Positions 1 through 9,150 of a stretch of DNA of 64,000 nt are shown one piece after another. A program made the position numbers and the translations under genes. The stretch's first letter is position 1; each line of letters begins with the position of its first letter. Origin of the DNA: Betaproteobacteria bacterium. GTDB taxonomy: Bacteria; Pseudomonadota; Gammaproteobacteria; Burkholderiales; Rhodocyclaceae. The notes below the pieces were generated by a model that did no database searches, was not told the origin of the DNA, and was given only the letters and a program-made list of their open reading frames with translations. The stretch covers positions 1 to 64,000 of the forward strand of contig WREP01000009.1 of the NCBI GenBank assembly GCA_009779265.1. The letters run 5' to 3'.

Positions 1-324
1 CCCAACTGCAATTCGCCATCGTGGAAAAAAGACGGGGACGTCAATGTCCCCGTGTCGTCAAAGCCCGACCAAAACGCTACACCGTCCGCTCCATGACAAA
101 AGAGCCTTAACTGAACGGCATTGGTGTCTGGGGCTCCTGGTACCCCCATCATTTCCCAACGGGAGAGTCAGCGTCTGCTTTTGCCGCCTAATCCCACGCC
201 ATCCAACCTTGGTGAGTGTGGCGATGAATCGAACTGTACGTTGTATGTTCGGGTCGGGGGTAGATGTATTGGATTTGAAACGAAAGCGCTTGCTTCTGCC
301 TGAAGCAAGCACGACACGCACTGA

Positions 325-603
325 CTACCGTTTCAAATCCCGATAGAAGTTTTCATGCGAGCCCAAGGCTTCCAGATAAACCAGCCGCACGACATCGTCG
401 CGCGTGTAGCCAAGCAAATAAAGTTGGTTGTTGCAGCGAAATTTGTAGACCCAAAGTTGCGCCAGATCGCCTTTTTTCTTCTCGCCCACATCGGGGTTTT
501 GCGCAACGGCGGCCACGGCGGCGTTCACGTCGGCAATCATGGCGTTGTGCAATTTTTTGTAGGTGCGGGCAAAGCGCCGGGTCTGGCGGATTTCCCAACT
601 CAT
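325..603 (-). CDS. RelE/ParE-family toxin of a type II toxin-antitoxin pair
   Basis: 92-aa protein with RelE/ParE-like pattern (RRFARTYKKL...LWVYKFRCNNQLYLLGY...VYLEALGSHENFYRDLKR); 4-nt ATGA overlap with the upstream antitoxin ORF. Confidence 0.8.
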   Translation of the reverse strand: MSWEIRQTRRFARTYKKLHNAMIADVNAAVAAVAQNPDVGEKKKGDLAQLWVYKFRCNNQLYLLGYTRDDVVRLVYLEALGSHENFYRDLKR

Positions 604-842
604 GCTGGGCGTCCATCAACAGTGCTGCGTGGCACGAAAGGCGTCGCCTCCTCGCGCGGTTCGGCCAGACTCATCAGGCTTTCGGCAATAAAAGATGCCG
701 GCAAGTCGGGATTGTCCAATGCGGCACGTCCCACCTTGGCCCAGAACTCTACTTGCCCTTGCACAGTGCGGTACTCAGCCTTGGCCGCGGCGCGGGCTTC
801 GTTGACCAGCATTTCGTCGATGCGTACTGAAATGGTTGTCAT
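600..842 (-). CDS. ParD-like antitoxin (ribbon-helix-helix type)
   Basis: MTTISVRIDEMLVNEARAAAKAEYRTVQGQVEFWAKVGRAALDNPDLP...; immediately upstream of and overlapping the toxin. ORF can extend to 872; internal ATG at 842 preferred. Confidence 0.7.
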   Translation of the reverse strand: MTTISVRIDEMLVNEARAAAKAEYRTVQGQVEFWAKVGRAALDNPDLPASFIAESLMSLAEPREEATPFVPRSTVDGRPA

Positions 843-961
843 GACATTCCTTTCGGACAATCGCGTGTCCATTTAACCACAATTGTGGTTGAGTCAGTCT
901 GTGTCCCTAACGGGCGCAAGGCAGTGGCATAAGAAGAAAAATGGACTTTGACAATCTCGCT

Positions 962-3709
962 CTACCCTTGGCTGTGCGGTGAAATTGCCTGGGAAATCTG
1001 CTCCGGCTCTGCGCCGCGCAGTTCGTCGAACCAGTCCAGCCGGCGCAGTACGGATTTTTCGATTTCCAGCAGGAACATCACCGCCGCGCCGAGGGCGGGG
1101 GCCAGCAGCAGGTCGGTGAGGGGTAGCGGGCGGGTGTTGAACAGGGCCTGCATCCACGGTGTGTAGGTGAAGGCCAGTTGCAGCACCAGCACAGTGAGGA
1201 TGGCGAGGAATACCGCCGGGGTGCCGCGCGCGCCACGCCAGGTGAGCGAGGTGGTGTGCAGGTAGCGCACCGAGAACAGATAGCCGATTTCGAGCGCGCA
1301 CAGGGTGTTGACCACCAGGGTGCGCGTGGCTTCCAGCCCCAGATCCCGCGCCTCACCCCAGAGCATGGTCAGGGCGATGGCGAGCGCGAACAGGGCGGAA
1401 ACAAGCGCCAGCCGCCATAGCATGAAGGGCGTGAGCAGCGGCGCGTGCGCCGGGCGCGGCGGGCGGCGCATGACGCCGTCCTCGGGCGGCTCGAAGGCCA
1501 GCACCAGGCCGAGGGTGATGGTCAGGGCCATGTTGATCCACAAAATCTGCGCCGTCGTCAGCGGCAGCGTCAGGCCCAGCATCAGGGCGCCGGCCACCGC
1601 CAGCACTTCGCCGCCATTGGTCGGCAGCGTCCACGCCAGCACCTTGCGGATGTTGTCATAGACCACGCGCCCTTCGCTGACGGCGGCGACGATGGAGGCG
1701 AAGTTGTCGTCGGCGAGCACGATCTGCGAGGCTTCCTTGGCCGCTTCGGTGCCCTTGTGGCCCATGGCGATGCCGACGTCGGCCTGCTTGAGCGAGGGGG
1801 CGTCGTTTACGCCGTCGCCCGTCATCGCCACCACCGCGCCCTGGCTTTGCAGGGCGCGCACCACGCGCAGCTTGTGTTCCGGGCTGGTGCGGGCGAACAC
1901 CTGGGCGCGCTGCGCCAGCGCCGGCAGCGCCGCGTCATCCACCGTGTCGAGCTGCGCGCCGGTGACGACTTCCGGCTGTTCCGCCAGGCCCAGTTGCGCG
2001 GCGATGGCCTGGGCGGTGGTGGCGTGGTCGCCGGTGATCATTTTCACCGCCACGCCGGCGCTGCGGCAGTCGGCCACGGCGGCAATGGCTTCCGGGCGCG
2101 GCGGGTCGATGAAGCCGATCAGCCCGGCCAGCGTCAGGCCGCTCAAGTGCGTGTCGTCGATCTGCGCGACCGGCTGCGGCAGATAGCGGAAGGCAAAGCC
2201 CAGCACGCGCTCGCCGTGGGCGGCGATCTGGTCGATGCGTGCGTGCCAGTCGGCTTCAAGCAGCGGCCCGCTAGCGCGGCCATCGCTGCCGAGCGCGTCG
2301 GCGCACATCGCCAGCACGCGCTCCGGCGCGCCCTTGACCAGCAGCAGCGCGCCGCCTTCCGGCAGGGCGTGTAGCGTCGCCATGTAGCGATGCGCGGCGT
2401 CGAAGGGCAGCACGTCAAGGCGCGGATGCGCGTCGTGCTCGGCCTGCGGGTTCAGGCCAGCCTTGATGGCGAGCGCCAGTAGCGCGCCTTCCATCGGGTC
2501 GCCGGTGACGTGCCACTGATCGGCGCTTTCGACCAGCGCGGCGTCGTTGCACAGCAGACCGACGCGCGCCAGTAGGCGCATGTCCTCGCCCGGATCGGGG
2601 TCTAGCGTGCCGACGGGCGCATAGCCCGCGCCGGTGGCCAGGCACTCGCCGCTGGCGGTGACGAGGCGGCGGCAGGTCATTTCGTTGCGCGTCAGCGTGC
2701 CGGTTTTGTCGGAGCAGATAACACTGGTCGCGCCCAGCGTTTCCACGGCGGGCAATTGCCGCACGATGGCGTGGCGCGCCGCCATGCGCTGCACGCCGAT
2801 GGCCAGCGTAATGGTGATGACCGCCGGCAGCCCTTCGGGTACGAAGCCCACAGCCAGCGCCACGACGGTCATGAAGGCGTCGAGCCAGGCGTAGCCGCGC
2901 ACCAGCACGGCGAAGGCGAACAGCGCCACCGCCGCGAGCAGCGCGAACACCGTCAACTGTCGCCCGAAGCGGTTGATCTGCCGCAGCAGCGGCGTGGTGA
3001 GCGGGTCGATCGCCCCCAGCAGGGCGCTGATTTTGCCGATTTCGGTGCGCAGGCCGGTGGCGACGACCACGCCGCGTCCCTGCCCAGCCGCCACCAGCGT
3101 GCCGGAATAGGCCATGCCCGCGCGGTCGCCCAGCGGCGCATCGGCGGCGACGGCGGCGTCGGATTTTTCGGCGGTGACCGATTCGCCCGTAAGCAGCGCC
3201 TCGTCGATGCGCAGCGAGCGCGCCTGCACCAGCCGCAGATCGGCCGGCACGCGGTCGCCGGCCTCGATGAGCACGACGTCGCCCGGCACCAGACCGGCCA
3301 CATCCGCCATGTGCTGTTCGCCATCGCGCAGCACGCGGGCGTGGGGCGTCAGCATGTTGTGCAGGGCGTCCATCGCCGCCTCGGCCTTGCCCTCTTGCAG
3401 CACGCCGACGATGGCGTTGACCAGCACCACGGTAACGATCACCGCCGCATCGACCCAGTGCCCGAGCGCGCCAGCGATGACGGCGGCGGCCAGCAGAAAG
3501 ACGATCAGCGCATTGGCGAATTGCGCGCCGAAGCGTTGCAGCCAGTTGCGCCGCGGCGGCGAGGGCAGGGCGTTGGGGCCGTGCGCCGCCAGCCGCTGGG
3601 CGGCTTCATCGGTGGTGAGGCCGCGGTGGATGTCGCTCTGTTGGGCTGCGGCCACTTGGGCGGACGGTAGCGCGTGGGGCGGCAAGGTCGGGGCGGCGGA
3701 ATGGGACAT
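962..3709 (-). CDS. Cation-transporting P-type ATPase (Ca2+/PMCA-like P2 type)
   Basis: DKTGTLT phosphorylation motif, TGES, MTGDGVNDAPSLKQADVG hinge, PEGLPAV membrane motif; start set at MSHSAAPTLPPH rather than the ORF-track start 3757. Confidence 0.9.
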   Translation of the reverse strand: MSHSAAPTLPPHALPSAQVAAAQQSDIHRGLTTDEAAQRLAAHGPNALPSPPRRNWLQRFGAQFANALIVFLLAAAVIAGALGHWVDAAVIVTVVLVNAIVGVLQEGKAEAAMDALHNMLTPHARVLRDGEQHMADVAGLVPGDVVLIEAGDRVPADLRLVQARSLRIDEALLTGESVTAEKSDAAVAADAPLGDRAGMAYSGTLVAAGQGRGVVVATGLRTEIGKISALLGAIDPLTTPLLRQINRFGRQLTVFALLAAVALFAFAVLVRGYAWLDAFMTVVALAVGFVPEGLPAVITITLAIGVQRMAARHAIVRQLPAVETLGATSVICSDKTGTLTRNEMTCRRLVTASGECLATGAGYAPVGTLDPDPGEDMRLLARVGLLCNDAALVESADQWHVTGDPMEGALLALAIKAGLNPQAEHDAHPRLDVLPFDAAHRYMATLHALPEGGALLLVKGAPERVLAMCADALGSDGRASGPLLEADWHARIDQIAAHGERVLGFAFRYLPQPVAQIDDTHLSGLTLAGLIGFIDPPRPEAIAAVADCRSAGVAVKMITGDHATTAQAIAAQLGLAEQPEVVTGAQLDTVDDAALPALAQRAQVFARTSPEHKLRVVRALQSQGAVVAMTGDGVNDAPSLKQADVGIAMGHKGTEAAKEASQIVLADDNFASIVAAVSEGRVVYDNIRKVLAWTLPTNGGEVLAVAGALMLGLTLPLTTAQILWINMALTITLGLVLAFEPPEDGVMRRPPRPAHAPLLTPFMLWRLALVSALFALAIALTMLWGEARDLGLEATRTLVVNTLCALEIGYLFSVRYLHTTSLTWRGARGTPAVFLAILTVLVLQLAFTYTPWMQALFNTRPLPLTDLLLAPALGAAVMFLLEIEKSVLRRLDWFDELRGAEPEQISQAISPHSQG

Positions 3710-3824
3710 GCGAGATTCCTTGAATGGGTTCAGGCCACGGAAGCGCTTTCCCGGCACGAACAGTTAAGTCGGTTGTGGATCATGCCATCGCATCGGCTGG
3801 AATAAAAGCCGACTGGCCGGCGCT

Positions 3825-4700
3825 TCAATGCAGCGCGTCGCGGGCGGCGAAGAGGGCGGCGATGTCGGTTGGGCTAAAGCGATATTCGCGGTTGCAGATG
3901 TCGTCGCGGATCACGATTTCGCCGTGTTCAGCGAGGAGGCTTTCGGCTTCCGGGCGGCCGAGGGCGCGGATCATGTCGCGGATCTTGTCCCAATCCTCCG
4001 GGCAGTGGTACTGCACCGGCCGCGCGTCGTAGAGACGCAGGCCGCGTGCCGCCATGTCCTCGTGGAAGAGCCGGGTGAGCAGGCTTTCGGCGTTGGCGGC
4101 GAGCAATTCGCCGGGTTTGACGGTGGCGGCCAGTTGGCTGATACGATTCCAGCCGTCCGGGTCGCGGGCGTCGGCCCCGGGCATTTTTTGCAGGAACAGG
4201 CAGGCGGCGACCTCCGGGCTGGCCGCGGCGAACAGGCGCGAGGGTTGCTGCTCGGATTGCTCCAGATAATGCTCGAATATGGCGGCGATGCTGTCACCGG
4301 CCAGCGGCACGAAACTCTGGTAGGGCTGACGGGCGCTCGGCAGATCGAGACTCATCAGCAGTTGGCCGCCTTGGCCGGCGCCGAGCAGTTCCGGCACCGG
4401 CGCTGGCGGCACGGCCGCGTCGCTGCGCGCCATGCCGCGCAGCCGCAAAGCTTCGTCGCAATCCAGCACCAGCAACTGGATCGGGCCGTTGCCGCGCAAT
4501 TGCAGCGTCAGCCGGCCGGGCTGCTTCAATTGGCCGGCGATGAGCGCGGTGACGGCGGCCGTTTCGCCGAGCAATTGAGCTACCGCCAGCGGATAGCCGC
4601 GGCCTTCCTGCATCTGCCGCCAGGCCGCGCCGAGATGGACGACGGCGCCGCGAATGTCGAGGCCCTCGAAGAAAAAACGGCGGACGAAACCCTCGCTCAT
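3825..4700 (-). CDS. hslO: Hsp33 family redox-regulated chaperone
   Basis: MSEGFVRRFFFEGLDIRGAVVHLGAAW... typical Hsp33 N-terminus; C-terminal YHCPEDWDKIRDMIRALGR...DDICNREYRF. Confidence 0.88.
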   Translation of the reverse strand: MSEGFVRRFFFEGLDIRGAVVHLGAAWRQMQEGRGYPLAVAQLLGETAAVTALIAGQLKQPGRLTLQLRGNGPIQLLVLDCDEALRLRGMARSDAAVPPAPVPELLGAGQGGQLLMSLDLPSARQPYQSFVPLAGDSIAAIFEHYLEQSEQQPSRLFAAASPEVAACLFLQKMPGADARDPDGWNRISQLAATVKPGELLAANAESLLTRLFHEDMAARGLRLYDARPVQYHCPEDWDKIRDMIRALGRPEAESLLAEHGEIVIRDDICNREYRFSPTDIAALFAARDALH

Positions 4701-5059
4701 TGGAAGCATTCCGCGTAACTTTCCGGCGTGAAGCCGACCAGCAATTCGTTGCCGACATCGAGTACCGGGCGCTTGATCAGCGCCGGGTACTGGGCCATCA
4801 GCGCCAGCGCCTTGGCGGCGTCGACATCGGCGCGCTCGGCCTCGGTGAGCTTCTTCCACATCAGGCCGCGCCGGTTGAGCAGCTTTTCCCATCCGGCCCG
4901 CGCTGACCAGTCGGGCAGATGCCCGGCGGCGACGCCCGCCTTCTTGTAATCGACGAATTCGTAGGCGACACCATGTTTGTCGAGCCAAGTCATGGCTTTT
5001 TTCATGGTGTCGCAGTTTCTGATGCCGTAGATGCGGCAAGGTGGTGGTGTGGTTTTCAT
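4697..5059 (-). CDS. ArsC/Spx/YffB-family reductase-like protein
   Basis: IYGIRNCDTMKKAMTWLDKHGVAYEFVDYKK...LNRRGLMWKKL...IKRPVLDVGNELLVGFTPESY; ATGA overlap with hslO. Confidence 0.88.
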   Translation of the reverse strand: MKTTPPPCRIYGIRNCDTMKKAMTWLDKHGVAYEFVDYKKAGVAAGHLPDWSARAGWEKLLNRRGLMWKKLTEAERADVDAAKALALMAQYPALIKRPVLDVGNELLVGFTPESYAECFQ

Positions 5060-5102
5060 GATCTTTATATGGCAGACGGTTTTTGAAAAGGCAGGCAGCG
5101 AT

Positions 5103-5498
5103 TCAGCGGATTTCTTCCAACAGCGCCGGGTGCTTGTCCAGCAACTTGAACAGGTTGACCACGGCTGGCATGGGCTGGGCCTGGCCGCGCTCGTAGCGGC
5201 TGAAAGCGTTGTGTCCGCCGCCGGTCAACTGGGCGGCCTGATGTTGGGTCAATTTCAGCTTCTTGCGCACGCGCAGCAGCAATTGCTGTTCCGCCGCGCG
5301 CCGTGCCAGCACCAGCGCATTGCCGGCTTGTGCATAACGATCTTGGCTGGCGTGGTCGAAATACACCTCGCCGCAACTGTCGCAACGCTCGCCAGAAAGT
5401 CCGCGCAGCGTCGTTTCGCCGCCGACGATGAAGGTTTCGTCAGCGAATGCCGTGAACCCTTTGCCGCCGCAGGCGCCGCAGATTTTGAGTTTTGTCAT
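5103..5498 (-). CDS. mqsA: MqsA-like antitoxin (YgiT-type zinc finger + HTH_XRE)
   Basis: CGACGGKG...CDSCGE zinc-finger pairs followed by LRVRKKLKLTQHQAAQLTGGGHNAFSRYERGQAQPMPAVVNLFKLLDKHP. Confidence 0.85.
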   Translation of the reverse strand: MTKLKICGACGGKGFTAFADETFIVGGETTLRGLSGERCDSCGEVYFDHASQDRYAQAGNALVLARRAAEQQLLLRVRKKLKLTQHQAAQLTGGGHNAFSRYERGQAQPMPAVVNLFKLLDKHPALLEEIR

Positions 5499-5501
5499 GG
5501 G

Positions 5502-5632
5502 TCACTTCTCCTTGAACTGAATGACGATGCACTCGGCCACTTCAGCGCCGTCTGCGTGAATGCGGCGCGACCCATTTCAGCGATCTTGGCCAGCATGACG
5601 GCAAGCGGGTAATGAGGCCGACTCTTTTCCAT
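5502..5632 (-). pseudogene. Remnant of an MqsR-family toxin gene (internal deletion, frame lost)
   Basis: Minus strand ATG gives MEKSRPHYPLAVMLAKIAEMGRAAFTQTAL (MqsR-like N-terminus); a different frame reads ...VAECIVIQFKEK-stop (MqsR-like C-terminus) just before mqsA. Only 131 bp remain. Confidence 0.65.
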
Positions 5633-5637
5633 GTGTT

Positions 5638-5665
5638 ATTATAACCCTATTAGGGTAAATTTCAA
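5638..5665 (-). promoter_or_regulatory. Sigma70-type promoter (TTGAAA-16-TATAAT) with palindromic operator ACCCTAATAGGGT in the spacer
   Basis: Minus strand: TTGAAATTTACCCTAATAGGGTTATAATAACACATGG; 13-bp perfect palindrome at 5644-5656; TATAAT ends 5 nt before the ATG. Confidence 0.7.
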
Positions 5666-5676
5666 TGAGGGGGCGA

Positions 5677-5699
5677 GAAAAAGCCGCCCAGAGGCGGCT
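5677..5699 (-). terminator. Rho-independent terminator downstream of higA
   Basis: Minus strand AGCCGCC-TCTG-GGCGGCT-TTTTC. Confidence 0.75.
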
Positions 5700-5742
5700 G
5701 TCAGGTCGTTACGGTCACCTTTGTCCAAGGGATAGGTTTTGC

Positions 5743-6051
5743 TCAGGCGTGAGCGATTTCTCCATGCCACGGCGTGATCTTCGCCAATTGCGCCGCCAGG
5801 GCGTCCTTGGCCGTTTCCGTGTCGAAACGCGCCTGCCCGCGCAGCCAATAGCCTTCGGAAAGGCCGAAGAAGCGGCACAGGCGCAGGTCGGTATCGGCGC
5901 TGATGGCGCGGCGGCCGGCCACGATTTCACCAATGCGCTGCGCCGGCACGCCGATTTCCTTGGCGAGCCGGTACTGGCTGATGCCAAGCGGCAGCAGGAA
6001 TTCTTCCCGGAGGATTTCGCCGGGATGAATGGGCTTGAGTTTTTCGGCCAT
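5743..6051 (-). CDS. higA: HigA-family antitoxin (HTH_XRE)
   Basis: LKPIHPGEILREEFLLPLGISQYRLAKEIGVPAQRIGEIVAGRRAISADTDLRLCRFFGLSEGYWL is the classic HigA/VapI signature; downstream of higB. Confidence 0.93.
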   Translation of the reverse strand: MAEKLKPIHPGEILREEFLLPLGISQYRLAKEIGVPAQRIGEIVAGRRAISADTDLRLCRFFGLSEGYWLRGQARFDTETAKDALAAQLAKITPWHGEIAHA

Positions 6052-6063
6052 GAATGTTCTCCG

Positions 6064-6345
6064 TCAGTGGTAATCCACGATTTCGACATCTTCCGCATCC
6101 GTTCCTGCCCAGACGAAGCACACGCGCCACTGATCGTTGATGCGGATGCTCCACTGGCCTTCCCGGTCGCCGATGAGCTTTTCCAGCCGGTTGCCGGGCG
6201 GAACGCGCAAATCGTCCAACCGCCCGGCCATGTGCAACTGTTCCAGCTTGCGCCGCGCCACGGCCTGAATATTGGCGAAGCGGATGACGCGCTGCCGCTC
6301 GAACAGAGCTTTTGTGTCAGAGCAGCGAAAGGACTGAATCGACAT
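6064..6345 (-). CDS. higB: HigB-family toxin (RelE superfamily)
   Basis: MIQSF-like start, FERQRVIRFANIQAVARRKLEQLHMAGRLDDLRVPPGNRLEKLIGDREGQWSIRINDQWRVCFVW; classic HigB. Confidence 0.93.
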   Translation of the reverse strand: MSIQSFRCSDTKALFERQRVIRFANIQAVARRKLEQLHMAGRLDDLRVPPGNRLEKLIGDREGQWSIRINDQWRVCFVWAGTDAEDVEIVDYH

Positions 6346-6410
6346 GGCACGACAGTAACGTCATGCGTTATTAACGTCAAGCGTGATGGTTGAGCGGCGA
6401 AATGATCCTG

Positions 6411-6436
6411 AAAAGAAGCCGCCCGAAGGCGGCTTC
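6411..6436 (-). terminator. Rho-independent terminator downstream of the Nfn-like gene
   Basis: Minus strand GAAGCCGCC-TTCG-GGCGGCTTC-TTTTC. Confidence 0.75.
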
Positions 6437-6465
6437 AGCAGGCGTTTCAGGCAAACGCTCCGTAA

Positions 6466-9150
6466 TCAATACCCGTGCCTGGCCCGCGCCTCGGCTTCCT
6501 GCTCCTTGAACAGGTTGAATCTTGGCAGGAACTTGTCCCAGTCGATCAGGTGGGCGTCCAGTTCCGGGCCGTCGATGCAGGCGTGTTTGCGGACCATTTC
6601 ACCGTTTTCGTAATACGGCACCATGCAGGCGCCGCACATGCCGGTGGCGTCGACCATGATCGAGTTCAGCGACGCCTCGGTCGGCACGCCGTAGGGCTTG
6701 GTCAGGTCGGAGACCGAACGCATCATTAGCGGCGGGCCGATGGTGACGACCTTGGCGATTGGCGCTTTGTCTTCCAGCATCTTTTGCAGGGGCGCCGTGA
6801 CGAAGCCGGCGATGCCGTGAGAGCCGTCGTTGGTGGTGTAGACAATGTCAAGCAGGTCGCCGAATTCGGCTTTGATCTGGCCAACGTAATCGTCCTCGCC
6901 GGTCCAGAACATCAGCTCTTTGGAACGGAAGCCGGCGATCAGGGTGACGTGGTTGCCCAGCCGCAGATGCTCGCGCATGATCGGATAGACCGGCGGCAGG
7001 CCGAGGCCGCCAGCGGTGAATACGACCGTGCCGTCGACTTTTTCCAGATGCGAGGGACGGCCGAGAGGCCCGGCGATGCCCTGGAAGCGTTCGCCGACCT
7101 GCATCCGGTTCATTTCGATGGAGGCCACGCCCACGCCCTGAATGACGAGCGTGATCCAGCCTTCGTCGGCGTTCCAGTCGGCCAGCGTCAGCGGGATCAG
7201 TTCGCCCCGGTCGCGCGGATGGACGCGGACGAATTGCCCGGCCTTGGCGGCGGCGGCGATGGCCGGCGCCTTGACCCTGAATTCGACGATGCCGGGGCTG
7301 AGGTCGCGGCGAGCCAGAATGACCGGCGCGGTTTGGGCCTGCTCGGTGAAAGCCAGCGCCTTGGCGCGGTCGCCGCTGGCGCCGCTGGCCGTCATGATCT
7401 GCTTGGCGGCCGATTGCCCGTCGCCCGCCGCGAGGATGGCGGTAGAGCCGCCACGGGCGGCGTCGCCGCCGGTATAGACGCCGTCCAGGCTGGTTTCCTG
7501 GGAGCCTTCGCGCAACTGGATGATGCCCTTTTTATCCACGCTGAGGCGCGGCTCGGATTCGCGGATGATCGGGTTGGGGGCGTTGCCCAAGGCCATGATG
7601 ACGACGTCGGCGTCGATCAGCTCGGTCTTGCCCGTCGGCATGGGCCGGCGGCGGCCGGAGGAATCGGGCGCGCCCAGTTCCATCACGTCCAGTACCGCCT
7701 GCTTGACGAAGTGCTTGTCGTCGCCGAGAAATTCGATCGGCGAACGCAGCAGGCGCAGCTCGATGCCTTCTTCTTCGGCGTGTTCCAGTTCTTCCACGCG
7801 GGCCGGCATTTCGGATTTCGTCCGCCGGTAGACGATGGTCACCTTGCCGCGCAGGCGGCGGGCGGTGCGGGCGGCGTCCATGGCGGTGTTGCCGCCGCCG
7901 ATGATGATGACCTGGCGGCCATCGACATAGGGCATGGGCGTCTCGTGTTCCGGGGAATCGGCGTGCATGAGATTGACGCGGGTGAGGAACTCGTTGGCGC
8001 TCATCACATTCAACAGGTGCTCGCCCGGCACATTGAGGAATTGCGGCAGGCCGGCCCCGGAGCCGACGAAAATGTGGGCGAAGCCGGCGTCCTTCAGATC
8101 CTGCAAGGTGGCGGTTTTGCCGATGACGAAGTTGGTGACGAAGCGTCCGCCCAGGGTGCGGATTTTTTCCACCACGTCGTCGATCAGCGTGTTGGGCAGA
8201 CGGAATTCCGGGATGCCGTAGCGCAAGACTCCGCCCAATTCATGGAAAGCCTCGAAGATCGTCACCGGATGCCCGGCGTTGGCCAGCAGGAAGGCGTTGA
8301 TCAGCCCGGAGGGGCCGGAACCGACGATGGCCACCGGCGGCTTGGCGCTGGTCTGCCACGGATCGGGCCGGCCTTCCAGACGGCGCAGGGCCTCGCCGGG
8401 GTTGGCCGCCTTGTCCCATTCGGGCAGGAACCATTCGACCTGGCCGATGGACATGGGGTGCTTGTGCATGCAGACCCCCTGGCACTGGATTTCCTGCGGG
8501 CAGACCCGGCCGGTCACATTGGGCAGCGGGTTGCAGTCGTTGAGCATGGCGACGGCCTCGTCGAACTTGCCCATGCCGAGCAGCTTGAACATGGTCGGGA
8601 TGTGCACCTGCACCGGGCAGCCGCCCTCCCGCTTCTTCTTGCCGTCCTGTAGCCTGCCGATTTCGCAGGGCATCTCGGCGCATTGCTTGTCGCGCAGGGA
8701 TTCCAGCCAGACGAACAATTCCACCTCGCGCAGGCTGTAGCCCAGATCCATGTAGCCCATGTAGCCCTTGTTGACCAGCCCGAAATCCTCGCTGCGCTCC
8801 TCGGGCGGGCGGATGTACGGCCCCATGCCCGAATTGGCCGGCCATTCCTGGGACAGCCCCTGGAACATCGGATAGCGCTCCGAGAGATGCGCGTCGACCC
8901 CGCGCAACCACAGGCGCTGCTTGCCGATGGGCAGATACCACAGAAAGCGCATGAAGGCGGCGGCGGCATCGCCGCCGGCAAGCAGGACTTCCCAGGCGCT
9001 CTTGACGAATTCGCCGCTCAACTCCTCGCCTGACGCGAAGCACGCCGCCACGGCGGCGGCCCCGTCGGCGATGAGAAAGTCGCGAAAGCTCCGCGGGTCG
9101 GCCTGAAGGCGCCGGGCCAGCAGGGCCAGTTCTGAGTTCATGGTGTTCAT
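6466..9150 (-). CDS. Fused NfnAB-like oxidoreductase: GltD/NfnB-like FAD/NADPH part followed by NfnA/PyrK-like FAD/NAD/2Fe-2S part
   Basis: Cys-rich GltD-type N-terminal cluster (CPVQVHIP...CNPLPNVTGRVCPQEIQCQGVC), GSGPSGL and GGGNTAMDAA dinucleotide motifs, then PyrK/NfnA-like segment with 2Fe-2S MCGACMVPYYENGEMVRKHACIDGP; ATGA overlap with the PFOR stop. Confidence 0.88.
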   Translation of the reverse strand: MNTMNSELALLARRLQADPRSFRDFLIADGAAAVAACFASGEELSGEFVKSAWEVLLAGGDAAAAFMRFLWYLPIGKQRLWLRGVDAHLSERYPMFQGLSQEWPANSGMGPYIRPPEERSEDFGLVNKGYMGYMDLGYSLREVELFVWLESLRDKQCAEMPCEIGRLQDGKKKREGGCPVQVHIPTMFKLLGMGKFDEAVAMLNDCNPLPNVTGRVCPQEIQCQGVCMHKHPMSIGQVEWFLPEWDKAANPGEALRRLEGRPDPWQTSAKPPVAIVGSGPSGLINAFLLANAGHPVTIFEAFHELGGVLRYGIPEFRLPNTLIDDVVEKIRTLGGRFVTNFVIGKTATLQDLKDAGFAHIFVGSGAGLPQFLNVPGEHLLNVMSANEFLTRVNLMHADSPEHETPMPYVDGRQVIIIGGGNTAMDAARTARRLRGKVTIVYRRTKSEMPARVEELEHAEEEGIELRLLRSPIEFLGDDKHFVKQAVLDVMELGAPDSSGRRRPMPTGKTELIDADVVIMALGNAPNPIIRESEPRLSVDKKGIIQLREGSQETSLDGVYTGGDAARGGSTAILAAGDGQSAAKQIMTASGASGDRAKALAFTEQAQTAPVILARRDLSPGIVEFRVKAPAIAAAAKAGQFVRVHPRDRGELIPLTLADWNADEGWITLVIQGVGVASIEMNRMQVGERFQGIAGPLGRPSHLEKVDGTVVFTAGGLGLPPVYPIMREHLRLGNHVTLIAGFRSKELMFWTGEDDYVGQIKAEFGDLLDIVYTTNDGSHGIAGFVTAPLQKMLEDKAPIAKVVTIGPPLMMRSVSDLTKPYGVPTEASLNSIMVDATGMCGACMVPYYENGEMVRKHACIDGPELDAHLIDWDKFLPRFNLFKEQEAEARARHGY

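Noticed and set aside
1-320. Short overlapping ORFs at the window start
   Set aside because: No motifs, overlapping on both strands; no support for coding.
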